Both the position numbers and the translations under genes were made by a program. The notes beneath the pieces were generated by a model. The model saw only the letters and a program-made list of their open reading frames with translations, did not search any database and had not been told where the DNA came from. Shown one piece after another: positions 46,442 through 54,818 of a stretch of DNA of 55,024 nucleotides. The stretch lies in contig JAIOAV010000020.1 in the NCBI GenBank assembly GCA_019873665.1, positions 1-55,024 on the forward strand, in the 5' to 3' direction. Positions within the stretch are counted from its first letter, which is position 1. Each line of letters begins with the position of its first letter. Source of the DNA: Chloroflexota bacterium (GTDB taxonomy: Bacteria > Chloroflexota > Anaerolineae > JAAYEA01).

Positions 46442-47451
46442 GGCCGATACTCATCCAAGCCGAGGCCGCGCAGGTCTGCTACCGTGTGCGCTCCCTCCGC
46501 CTCGTACAGCCTCCAGATCACCCGCAGCCCTTGCAGGCTCCCCGGCCCGTCGGTGAGCGGCCGCTGGCCTGTGGCGATGCAATCGAGGAAGTGGGCCATC
46601 TCGTTCTGCGTATGTTTGCCCTCCGTCGTCTCCAGCAATACCTCTTGTTTGTCGCCGACATGCGCGATCAACTGCCGCCCGGGAAAGTATGCTTCCAGCA
46701 TGCCTTCGGTGCAATGCGCGTGGAACGAATAACCGTGGCGCGTGCCGCGCGCGCCCCACGTGCCGAAATGATAGCCGAGCCGCCCGCCGGCAAATTCGAT
46801 GCATACGTTGCTCGTGCCTTCCTTCTCCATCCAGGGAGTGCCATAGTTCGTGCCCAGATGCATGCCCTGGATCGGCCGACCCAGATACCAGAGGAGCAGG
46901 TCAATATAGTGGCAGCCGTGACTGAAAAGCTGCCCGCCGCCGAGCTTTCTGGCGTCCAGCGCCCAGTGCCCTTCGTGGTAGCGCGTGAGTTGCTCGGTCC
47001 AGATGGACACCTGGAACACGTCGCCGTAGGCTTTGGCGTCTAGCGCCTCCTTCATCGCCACCACCAGCGGGTGATAGCGCATGCAGTAGGCGATCATCAG
47101 CACACGCTGTGCGGCCTCTGACGTGGCGATCAGGTCGAGGCACTCCGCCTCGCTGTTGGCCATCGGCTTTTCCAGCAGCACATGCTTGCCCGCCTGCAAG
47201 CACGCCTTGGCCACCGGGTGGTGCAGATGGTGTGGCAGGGCGATCAGGACGGCGTCCACATCGTCCAGGATCTCGCGATAATCGGTGGCCACCTTGGCGC
47301 CCGGCAGCAGATCGGCCACCGCCTGCGCGCGCTCTGGGACGACATCCACCGCCGCCGCGAGCTGCAGGCGATCCAGATGCGCATCAAAGCGCCTGGCGTG
47401 CGTTCTCGCCATGCCCCCGCAGCCGATGAGCCCCAAACGAATCCTGTCCAT
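46438..47451 (-). CDS. Gfo/Idh/MocA family oxidoreductase
   Basis: Protein of 337 aa from ATG 47451 with CGGAGG upstream; the long upstream extension is non-coding. The Rossmann loop is G-L-I-G-C-G-G-M-A at 7-15, the E-K-P motif at 94-96, and the catalytic-site pattern G-G-G-Q-L-F-S-H-G-C-H-Y-I-D lies near 175-190. It is a standard-length family member, shorter than the one at 5173-6585. It probably acts on a sugar nucleotide or inositol with NAD(P). It is coupled to the acetyltransferase gene downstream. Confidence 0.9.
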   Translation of the reverse strand: MDRIRLGLIGCGGMARTHARRFDAHLDRLQLAAAVDVVPERAQAVADLLPGAKVATDYREILDDVDAVLIALPHHLHHPVAKACLQAGKHVLLEKPMANSEAECLDLIATSEAAQRVLMIAYCMRYHPLVVAMKEALDAKAYGDVFQVSIWTEQLTRYHEGHWALDARKLGGGQLFSHGCHYIDLLLWYLGRPIQGMHLGTNYGTPWMEKEGTSNVCIEFAGGRLGYHFGTWGARGTRHGYSFHAHCTEGMLEAYFPGRQLIAHVGDKQEVLLETTEGKHTQNEMAHFLDCIATGQRPLTDGPGSLQGLRVIWRLYEAEGAHTVADLRGLGLDEYRP

Positions 47452-47498
47452 GATGTAGCCTCCGGTGTGATCTGATGCCTGAGATTGCAACAAAGGGC

Positions 47499-47516
47499 GG
47501 CGTTTTGCCAAACGCC
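47499..47516 (-). terminator. Terminator of the 849-aa exoprotein gene
   Basis: GGCGTTT (47499-47505), loop TGCC, AAACGCC (47510-47516). On the minus strand it is followed by GCCCTTTGTTG, a weak T-rich tail, 16 bases after the stop at 47532. Confidence 0.5.
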
Positions 47517-47531
47517 CACGCGAGCCGCCCG

Positions 47532-50081
47532 CTACGGCTTGAGGAGCGCCGGCAAATAGGCGCGATTCAGCCCGCCAACCAGCGTCGGATGTATCCAGCG
47601 TTGACCGTAGATGTCCCATGTCTGGTGGCGGAAATCCTGCCACGCCACCACATGCTCCCCGCTCACGCTGTTGCGCGCGATCACCGCCGCGACCTGCATG
47701 TCGGGCGCGGTGGATAGCATGATATGCGCGCCGACCGGCAGGCCATCGCGCGCCACACGTTGCCCGCCGATATTCCATTGCTGTGCCGCGTCCGGCTCTT
47801 GCCAGGCGCAAAGGTGCTCCGCGGTCTCGGGGTCATAGCTGAGCGCCGGATAGCGCGCGTCGGTCAACTGGCTGAGGGTGGTCGGCACATCCACCGGCCG
47901 CAGCGCGGCGGTCAGCCGCCGCCCACGCACGCCCGCGTTTCTGTCGCCCCACACGATCAGGTATTCGTCAGCAGCCTGATGACAGGAGATGTCATACCCC
48001 AGCAGCTCCGCCGTCGGTGTGATGACCGGAATGTCGGCGGGAAGCGGCTCGGCAGCGGCGCTCAACCGCTGGGCAAAGGCGCTCGCCGTCGCGCCGGCGC
48101 GGGTGTCGGTCCAGATGACAGCATACTGATCGCGCGCGTCGTGGTGCGCCGCTTTTGGATAGAACTCATCGCTCTGGCTATGGCTGAGGCGCACGTTCTG
48201 GCCGATCATCTGTCCCGTGTCGCTCAGCCGCTGGCTCCAGATGTCCCACGAGGTGTCGGTAAAGGCGTGCCACGTGATCAGGTACTGCTGCTGGGCCGCG
48301 TTATACACCACGTTGGCATAGCCTTCGTTGCTGGCGTTCGTGTGCGCCGAGATCAGGATGGAACTGCCCACGAACTGGCCCGCGCCGCTGATCCGCTGGG
48401 CATAGATGTCATAGCCGGCCTGCGCGGAGCGGATCTCCTGCCAGACCACCAGGAACTCGTCACGGGCCGGGCTATAGGCGACATCAGGGACTCCATGCAG
48501 GACGCCGCTTGCGGCGATAGCCAGATCATCGCCGATTCGGCTGCCGTTGGCGGCCAGAAGCCGCCCGTAGATCTCATAGTCGCTGCCACTGCGGAAATCC
48601 TGCCACACGGCGAGATAACGCCGTTGCCGCTCGCCAAAGGCAATGGCAGGCAGTTCCTGTCCCTTGCGGCCGATGCTCACCTGGATCATGGCTCCGGCCA
48701 GTGCGCTCGTGTCGGTGATACGCTGCGCGAGGATATCCGCTTCCGAGCCGGTGTACTCATCCACCCAGGCGATGGCGTATTCGCTGCTGCCGGAGCGGTG
48801 CACGATCGTGGGCAGCGAGCGCAGGTTGTGCCACTGCCGCACGTCAAAAGGCGCGCCAGCAGCGCCAGCGCCGCTGATCGTGCATGCGGCGATCTCGGGC
48901 AGGCCCGATGCGTTGACCACCCGTGTAAAGGCGACGACGAACTGGTTGGCGGTGTCATGCGCGGCGATGGCGGGCTCTGTGTCGCCGAAGGGGCCGCTGA
49001 ACACGGACAGCGTGCTGCCGACGAGGCCGCCATCGCGGCCCACAAGCTGCCCTTTGAGATCCCATTGCACGCCGTCGCGGCCATCCTGCCAGACCACCGC
49101 GTAGCGCTCGCTCGCGGCGTTGAAGGCCACCGTGGGCATGCTCTGGTTCAGGGGGGCCGACGTGAGGAGGATGGGCGCGCCGAGTGGGACAGCGGCAGCG
49201 GCCAGCCTCTGCGCGCGGATGTCGAAATACGTCGTGCCGTTCCACTCCGACCACACCGCGAGAAAGTGGTTGTCCAGCCGATTGAAGGCGATGTCCGCGT
49301 CCACTGCGAACCCTGCCTCCGGGGTGAGCCGTTGGCGCTCGCCCAGCGGGTTGCCGCTGGCATCATAGCCGCGGACGAACACGACGGCCACCTCTTCGGT
49401 GCGCTCGGTCCACGCGACCACGCAGTGGCCATTCCCGCACGCGAGGCGCGGCGGGCTCAGATTCGCGGTAGTGGCCGCGACGAGGATTTCTGTGCCTGCT
49501 GGCGCGCCGGTGTCCGCGAGCTGCTGCAGGTGGAGCTGCCACTGCCCGCTGCGTCCATCCACCCAGGCCACCCAGTAGCCGTTCCCATCGCCGGCCACTG
49601 CCGGGTGAGCCTGCGTGCCGGGCGCGGCAGAAACGACAAAAGCGTCATCTACCGGCGCGCCGCTCGCCGAGATGCGCCGCCCGTAGATGTTGTATCCTGT
49701 GTCAGAGACATATCCCTGCCACACCACAAGATACTCGCCACTGTGGCTATTGTACGCGATCCGCGGCTGCTTCAGGTCCACGGCCGCGCCCGCGGGATCG
49801 GTCACATCGGCGATGGCAAAATTGCCGCCGATCAGATCGTGCAGCGCCGCGTCGCCGCTGCCCAACGGCAGCGGTGCCTGCGCAGCGTGCCAGGCGCGCG
49901 CCGTCTCCGCGCGCGACGCAGCCGCCAGCCTGCTGGACACGGCGCCGCGCTGTGTGGGTGGCGCGAAAAGAGCGTATGCCGCATCTGGAGGAGTTGCGGC
50001 GGCCAGCGGCTGCTGCACGGAGACGGCCGCCACGATCAGGAAGCTAGCCAGCAGAAGCACGATCCATTTCTCGCGTTCCAT
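47532..50081 (-). CDS. Secreted propeller-like repeat protein with L-P-x-L-L-K tail
   Basis: Protein of 849 aa; GGAGG before the ATG. Signal peptide about 1-28. From about residue 95 on it consists of around 14 repeats of 45-55 residues with the pattern P-x-I-A-Y-N...Y-L-V-V-W-Q-D...D-I-Y-G-Q-R-L-S...G...P-V-G. This four-stranded repeat suggests two beta-propellers. No catalytic motif was seen. The protein ends G-L-N-R-A-Y-L-P-A-L-L-K-P, similar to the end of the SBBP protein at 10341. It is probably extracellular and may bind or scaffold. Confidence 0.82.
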   Translation of the reverse strand: MEREKWIVLLLASFLIVAAVSVQQPLAAATPPDAAYALFAPPTQRGAVSSRLAAASRAETARAWHAAQAPLPLGSGDAALHDLIGGNFAIADVTDPAGAAVDLKQPRIAYNSHSGEYLVVWQGYVSDTGYNIYGRRISASGAPVDDAFVVSAAPGTQAHPAVAGDGNGYWVAWVDGRSGQWQLHLQQLADTGAPAGTEILVAATTANLSPPRLACGNGHCVVAWTERTEEVAVVFVRGYDASGNPLGERQRLTPEAGFAVDADIAFNRLDNHFLAVWSEWNGTTYFDIRAQRLAAAAVPLGAPILLTSAPLNQSMPTVAFNAASERYAVVWQDGRDGVQWDLKGQLVGRDGGLVGSTLSVFSGPFGDTEPAIAAHDTANQFVVAFTRVVNASGLPEIAACTISGAGAAGAPFDVRQWHNLRSLPTIVHRSGSSEYAIAWVDEYTGSEADILAQRITDTSALAGAMIQVSIGRKGQELPAIAFGERQRRYLAVWQDFRSGSDYEIYGRLLAANGSRIGDDLAIAASGVLHGVPDVAYSPARDEFLVVWQEIRSAQAGYDIYAQRISGAGQFVGSSILISAHTNASNEGYANVVYNAAQQQYLITWHAFTDTSWDIWSQRLSDTGQMIGQNVRLSHSQSDEFYPKAAHHDARDQYAVIWTDTRAGATASAFAQRLSAAAEPLPADIPVITPTAELLGYDISCHQAADEYLIVWGDRNAGVRGRRLTAALRPVDVPTTLSQLTDARYPALSYDPETAEHLCAWQEPDAAQQWNIGGQRVARDGLPVGAHIMLSTAPDMQVAAVIARNSVSGEHVVAWQDFRHQTWDIYGQRWIHPTLVGGLNRAYLPALLKP

Positions 50082-50127
50082 AGCAACCTCCCGGCGGCGT
50101 TACGCACGCATGCGCCTCGTGATCTCG

Positions 50128-52659
50128 TTAGCTCTGATCAAGGTAACGATAGTACAGGCGCTTGACAAACTCGGTCGCCAGAAAATAGGCTACCACGATC
50201 AGGCAAAGCAGGCTCAGGTGTGCCCAACTTGGCCTGACAAAGCGGAAGAACTCCGCGCCTAGCTTGGTGAAGGGTATGGCAACCGTCGCCACCATGGCGC
50301 CGACGGTTAGTATGACGATCGTTCGAGAGGGCGGGGCGCTGGCCCTGAAGAAGACCTCCTTGGTTCGTATCGAATACAGCAAAATCAGCTCGGTCGCGAT
50401 GCTGCCAATGAACCAGTTCGTTTGCAGGACACCTTCGCCAAACCGCTGAAACGACCCAAACATGACGAAATCAAACAAGGTGCTGACAACACCCAGCAGA
50501 GAGGCGATGATGATGATCTCCTTGGTGTTATAGTTCTTGGGATTTCTCATCTCTTTCTCGCTGACGTTGTCTGTCGAAATCGAGAACATCGGAAAGTCAG
50601 ATAGCAAGTTCACCAGAAGTATCTGCACAGGCAGCATAGGCAAGTACGGTATGATCAGTGAGGCGAAGGCCACAGCGTAAAAGTTGCCGAAATTGGAGAG
50701 GAGTGTGGCACGAATATAGGTTACCGTATTGGTGAACGTCTTGCGACCCTCAATGATGCCGTCAATGATCACACCCAGATCGTGTTTGAGGAGCACGATG
50801 TCAGCCGCCTCGCGGGCGATATCCGAGGCGTTTTCCACGACGAGCGAGACGTTCGCCACTTTTAGCGCGGGGGCATCATTGATCCCCTCGCCAAGAAATC
50901 CGACCTGAAAGTTCTTCTGTAGGCGCTGGATGATCTCAAACTTTTGCCTGGGGGAGACTCTGGCGAACACATTGACCCTTTGCACCTCGCCGCTCTTTTC
51001 GTCGGGAGAAAGGGCATCGAATTCCGCGCCAGTGATCACGTCTTGTCGGTCCTCGATGATACCCGCATCGTACGCAACGGCGCCCGCCACAATCGGATCA
51101 TCGCCGGTCAGCACAACCAGCCGAACCCCCAAAGACTTGGCTCGTCTGACCACCTCCTTGGTGGTCTGTTTCAGTTCGTCAACAAAAGAGACGATGCCGC
51201 AGACACGAATGCTTCTCGCTTCATCGGCCTCCGTATAGTGGCCGTCTCCGCCCCAAGGAACCGTCGAAATGGCTAACGTGCGCCTTCCCAGCGTGCCCTG
51301 TGCGGCGATCCATTCAAAGACGGGACCTTTCTGCTCTTGAGAGAGGTGCGTGTCGATCGCGATCATCTCTTCGGGTGAACCGCGCACTATCAACTGCCGC
51401 TCCCCGTTTCTCTCCACCAGAACGCTATTGCGTCGGCGTGTCGGGTCAAAGGGGATCTCGTTGATCAGCTTGTACTGCCTCAGCTCGGCTTTCTTGGCTT
51501 CGTCGAGCCGGGCGAGCAGCGAGAGATCAAACGCATTATTGGGCAGTGATTCCTCCTCGAACACGTTGCTCACCGCCAGCGATCCAACGAAGACGGGATC
51601 CAGCTCTCGATTCAGTGACAAGATCTCCGAGACGGTCAGTTTGTTCTGGGTGATGGTGCCCGTCTTGTCCGTGCATAGTGCCTGGATGCTTCCCAGATCC
51701 TCGATGGAGGTCAATCGTTTGACGACAACGCTCTTCTCAGCCAGCCGTCTGGCGCCGCTGGAGAGGGAGAAGGTGGTCACTAGTGGCAGCGCCTCCGGGA
51801 TGACGCCGACCGTCAGCGCGATTGAGAAGATGATCAGATCCGTGAACGATCTGGTTGAATCGCCGAGGACGAAATAGTGGATCAACAAGACGAGGACAAG
51901 TGTCGCGATAACCAGCCAGATAATGAACCGGCTAATCCTGTCAATATTGCGCTGAAAAGCGCTCTCCTTCTTGGTTTCGGTTATGAATCGGCTGATGCCA
52001 CCAATCTCTGTCTCTCTGCCCGTCGCTATTACGACACCTTCCGCCTTGCCGCTGAGAACAGATGTCCCTTTGAACACGATGTTCTGGGCTTCGTACGGCT
52101 GAGTGATGGGCCGATCCAACGGTAGGTGCATCTTGGGCACCTGAATGGACTCGCCGGTCAGCACCGACTCGTCCACCAACAGGTTATGCGTCCGCAGCAG
52201 CCGCACATCCGCAGGGACCATGTCGCCGGTCTCCAAGATCACGATATCGCCCGGCACGAGCTCGGTGTTGGCGATGACGCGTTCCATGCCGTCGCGACGC
52301 ACCCTTGCTCTACCCTGAGTGAACCTCTTGAGCGATGCGACGGTTGTCTCAGAGCGGTATTCCTGGACAAAGCCAAGCACAGAGTTGATCAGGATGAACA
52401 GGGCGATGAGTGCGGCATCGATTCGCTCGCCCAAGATCAGCGCCAATAGCACTGCGACGATGAGCAGGTACACAAAGGAAGACTTGAACTGGCGGAGAAG
52501 AATCTCCCACCATTTGACCCGGCTCTCCTCGATCTCATTTGGCCCGTGTGTGATCAGGAGCTGGGCCGCTTGCTCCTGCGTGAGGCCGGAAGCTGAGTTC
52601 GTGAATAGGCGGCGCGATATCTCCACCTCGCTCAGCTGAGCGAACTCTGCAAATCTCAT
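50128..52659 (-). CDS. P-type cation-transporting ATPase (MgtA-like)
   Basis: Protein of 843 aa with AAAGGAG before the ATG. Cation ATPase N-terminal domain at 5-70; actuator T-G-E-S at 168-171; helix 4 motif P-E-A-L-P at 288-292; phosphorylation D331-K-T-G-T; hinge G-E-G-I-N-D-A-P-A near 605. The membrane half with S-N-F-G-N after the hinge resembles MgtA magnesium importers (P3B), whose helix 4 motif is usually P-E-M-L-P, while Ca2+ pumps have P-E-G-L-P. The transported ion is therefore uncertain, magnesium being favoured. The composition looks less GC-rich than its neighbours. It lies 35 bases after the VOC gene. Confidence 0.88.
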   Translation of the reverse strand: MRFAEFAQLSEVEISRRLFTNSASGLTQEQAAQLLITHGPNEIEESRVKWWEILLRQFKSSFVYLLIVAVLLALILGERIDAALIALFILINSVLGFVQEYRSETTVASLKRFTQGRARVRRDGMERVIANTELVPGDIVILETGDMVPADVRLLRTHNLLVDESVLTGESIQVPKMHLPLDRPITQPYEAQNIVFKGTSVLSGKAEGVVIATGRETEIGGISRFITETKKESAFQRNIDRISRFIIWLVIATLVLVLLIHYFVLGDSTRSFTDLIIFSIALTVGVIPEALPLVTTFSLSSGARRLAEKSVVVKRLTSIEDLGSIQALCTDKTGTITQNKLTVSEILSLNRELDPVFVGSLAVSNVFEEESLPNNAFDLSLLARLDEAKKAELRQYKLINEIPFDPTRRRNSVLVERNGERQLIVRGSPEEMIAIDTHLSQEQKGPVFEWIAAQGTLGRRTLAISTVPWGGDGHYTEADEARSIRVCGIVSFVDELKQTTKEVVRRAKSLGVRLVVLTGDDPIVAGAVAYDAGIIEDRQDVITGAEFDALSPDEKSGEVQRVNVFARVSPRQKFEIIQRLQKNFQVGFLGEGINDAPALKVANVSLVVENASDIAREAADIVLLKHDLGVIIDGIIEGRKTFTNTVTYIRATLLSNFGNFYAVAFASLIIPYLPMLPVQILLVNLLSDFPMFSISTDNVSEKEMRNPKNYNTKEIIIIASLLGVVSTLFDFVMFGSFQRFGEGVLQTNWFIGSIATELILLYSIRTKEVFFRASAPPSRTIVILTVGAMVATVAIPFTKLGAEFFRFVRPSWAHLSLLCLIVVAYFLATEFVKRLYYRYLDQS

Positions 52660-52694
52660 ATGCTCTCCTTTGTCTGCTTTGTGTTATACCAAGC

Positions 52695-53096
52695 CTATCG
52701 GAGGTGTGGCGCTTGCCAGCTCTGGGCGGTGTAGGCGTGCAGCTCGATGCGATTCCCGTCGGGATCGGCGAGCCACGCCTGCCAGCTCTGGTCCATCCCC
52801 AGCTTGATCTCGCTGACCTCGATGCCACGTGCTCGCAGCGTCTTGACGGTGGCTTCGATGTCGTCCACTTCCAGGCAAGAATGCCGGTACGACTGCCCCT
52901 TGGTGGGCGGCTCCACCTGCCCCTGGAATAGCTCGATGAAGTGGCGTCCCCCGATGGAGAGATAGCACCCATAGCGCTCGCCAGTGTCCCGGCGAAAGTC
53001 AAACGCGTGTTGGAAGCCGAGGCCGTCCCGGTAGAAGCGAAGCGAGCGCTCCAGATCGGCCACGGTAAAGCAGATGTGAGCGATGCCCGTGATCAT
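52695..53096 (-). CDS. VOC (glyoxalase/bleomycin-resistance) family protein
   Basis: Protein of 133 aa with AAGGAGA before the ATG. It has the paired beta-alpha-beta-beta-beta modules: G-I-A-H-I-C-F-T-V-A-D-L near 4-15 with metal ligand H7, R-H-S-C-L-E-V-D-D-I near 71-80 with H72, and D-P-D-G-N-R-I-E-L near 110-118 with E117. It resembles lactoylglutathione lyase-like or epimerase-type members, but the substrate cannot be named. A strong hairpin separates it from dhaL upstream; it may share a transcript with the ATPase. Confidence 0.85.
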   Translation of the reverse strand: MITGIAHICFTVADLERSLRFYRDGLGFQHAFDFRRDTGERYGCYLSIGGRHFIELFQGQVEPPTKGQSYRHSCLEVDDIEATVKTLRARGIEVSEIKLGMDQSWQAWLADPDGNRIELHAYTAQSWQAPHLR

Positions 53097-53116
53097 GCGA
53101 TCTCCTTCTTACGATA

Positions 53117-53147
53117 TGTGGGAGGCACTCGGTGAGTGCCTCCCACA
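53117..53147 (-). terminator. 14-bp perfect hairpin after dhaL
   Basis: TGTGGGAGGCACTC (53117-53130), loop GGT, GAGTGCCTCCCACA (53134-53147). It lies between the dhaL stop and the VOC start. No T-run follows. Confidence 0.6.
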
Positions 53148-53168
53148 CGTGATTGCATCACGATGTCT

Positions 53169-53780
53169 CTAGCGCAATGCCTGCACCATGCGATGGAACG
53201 CCACCATGCCGGGATCATCGCGGCCAATGCTCTTTTCGCCAAAGATGCGGGCGCGGCCCTGCTTGGCCGGCTGGTCGCGGAACCGCGCCAGCGCTTCTGC
53301 CACCGCCCCGTCCGCAGCCTCGGCCAACGCCGCTGGCGCATCCAGCCCCGCCGTGGCGACGCGCACCGCCTCGATAGCGTCTAGCACCGTCTTGTCGCCC
53401 AGTTGCGAGCGTGCCCGCGCGGCCATCGCCGTGATAGCGTCCCCCAGCAGCGGCGACAGCTCGGTCCACGGCAGTGACGTGCGGCCCTTGGCGCGCCTGG
53501 CGCCCGCCATAAGCCCCGTCGCGAGGAGCGTGCCGTAGGTGGAGCCAGACACCCTGGTAAAGACCTGCGCGCACCTAAGCAGCGCCATCCCCACGTCCTC
53601 CGGCAGATTCGGCAACTCCTCCAGCAGGCTGCGCGTCCCGCGCACCATGGTAACGCCCAGGTCGCCATCTCCCAGCGCGCCGTCCAGCGCGTTCAGCGCT
53701 TCGGCCTCCTGCTCCATGCGCGCCGCGATGCGCCGGATGCCCTCGCGCAGCGCGACTGTGGTCAAGCCCTGCTCGCTCAT
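53169..53780 (-). CDS. dhaL: Dihydroxyacetone kinase subunit L (ADP/ATP-binding)
   Basis: Protein of 203 aa. The ATG at 53780 overlaps the dhaK stop (ATGA) and is preferred to one two codons earlier. It has the DhaL marks: L-D-x-x-L-G-D-G-D-L-G near 34-44 (Mg/nucleotide acids), G-S-T-Y-G-T near 82-87, G-D-K-T-V-L-D near 129-135, and the C-terminal G-E-K-S-I-G-R-D-D-P-G near 184-194. It holds the nucleotide that phosphorylates dihydroxyacetone bound to DhaK. No dhaM (PTS phosphoryl donor) gene follows, so the phosphate source is open. Confidence 0.93.
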   Translation of the reverse strand: MSEQGLTTVALREGIRRIAARMEQEAEALNALDGALGDGDLGVTMVRGTRSLLEELPNLPEDVGMALLRCAQVFTRVSGSTYGTLLATGLMAGARRAKGRTSLPWTELSPLLGDAITAMAARARSQLGDKTVLDAIEAVRVATAGLDAPAALAEAADGAVAEALARFRDQPAKQGRARIFGEKSIGRDDPGMVAFHRMVQALR

Positions 53781-54781
53781 GGGCATACCTTCCAGAACGG
53801 GCAGTCGCAGGGCGCTTGCAGCAGCTTTTCCAGCTCGGCATCCAGCTTGAGGATGGTCAACGACATGCCGGGCATCTCCATGGAGGTGGCATATCGCCCC
53901 ACCAGCGGCATGACGATGCTCACGCCCATCTCTTTCAGGCGCTGCGCGACATAACGATATACGATATACAGCTCCTCCGGCGGCGTCGCGCCGAGGCTAT
54001 TGCATAGCACCGAGATACTGTCGCCGCGCTGTAGCGGCATATCCGCTAGCAGCAAGTCCAACATCTCGGCGGCGATGTCGTCCGCCTTTTTTAAAGGGCC
54101 GCGCCGCACACCCGGCTCGCCGTGGATGCCCATGCCGATCTCCATCTCGTTCTCGCCGATCTCGAACGTCGGGCGTCCTGCCGCGGGGACGATACACGGG
54201 CCGAGGGCCACGCCGATGGAGCGGGTGTGGTCCACCGCCTTTTGCGCCGCGGCGGCTACCTCGTCCAAGTCTGCGCCAGTAACCGCTTTGGCTCCGGCGA
54301 TCTTGTAGGCGTAGACCAGGCCGGCCACGCCGCGCCGCTTATCGCGCTCGTCGGGGCCGCCGCTGGCCACATCGTCGTTCACGAGGATGGTCCTGGTCGG
54401 GATGCCCTCCATGTCAGCCATTTCGGCAGCCATGTCAAAGTTCATCACATCCCCGCCATAGTTGCCATAGAGGAGGAGAACGCCCGTACCCCAGTTCGCC
54501 TGTCGAATCGCCTCCAGCATCTGGTCCACATTGGGCGAGGAAAAGACGTCGCCGATGGCGCAGGCGTCTATGAGGCCATCGCCAACATAGCCGGTGAACA
54601 CCGGCAAGTGGCCCGAACCGCCACCGGAGACGATGCCTACCTTGCCGGGCACCGGCCCACTTGCGCGCGCGATCACGCGCCCGTTCGGGCCTACCTGGCG
54701 ATAGTAGGTGGGATGCGCGGCGACGAGGCCGACCAACATCTCGTCTACATACGCGTACGGTTCGTTGAGGATCTTTTTCAT
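53777..54781 (-). CDS. dhaK: Dihydroxyacetone kinase subunit K (substrate-binding)
   Basis: Protein of 334 aa with GAGGGAAG before the ATG. G-G-G-S-G-H at 53-58 and D111 in Y-G-G-D line the substrate site; H220 in G-I-H-G-E-P-G matches the histidine that binds dihydroxyacetone covalently (His218 in E. coli). The C-terminus ends with an unusual Cys-containing tail (C-D-C-P-F-W-K-V-C-P). With DhaL it makes dihydroxyacetone phosphate for glycolysis. Some DhaK/DhaL relatives act on other triose or tetrose substrates, so the natural substrate is probable rather than certain. Confidence 0.93.
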   Translation of the reverse strand: MKKILNEPYAYVDEMLVGLVAAHPTYYRQVGPNGRVIARASGPVPGKVGIVSGGGSGHLPVFTGYVGDGLIDACAIGDVFSSPNVDQMLEAIRQANWGTGVLLLYGNYGGDVMNFDMAAEMADMEGIPTRTILVNDDVASGGPDERDKRRGVAGLVYAYKIAGAKAVTGADLDEVAAAAQKAVDHTRSIGVALGPCIVPAAGRPTFEIGENEMEIGMGIHGEPGVRRGPLKKADDIAAEMLDLLLADMPLQRGDSISVLCNSLGATPPEELYIVYRYVAQRLKEMGVSIVMPLVGRYATSMEMPGMSLTILKLDAELEKLLQAPCDCPFWKVCP

Positions 54782-54818
54782 GGTGGCTTCCCTCCTCTAG
54801 AGCTGTGCATCTGGCGAC

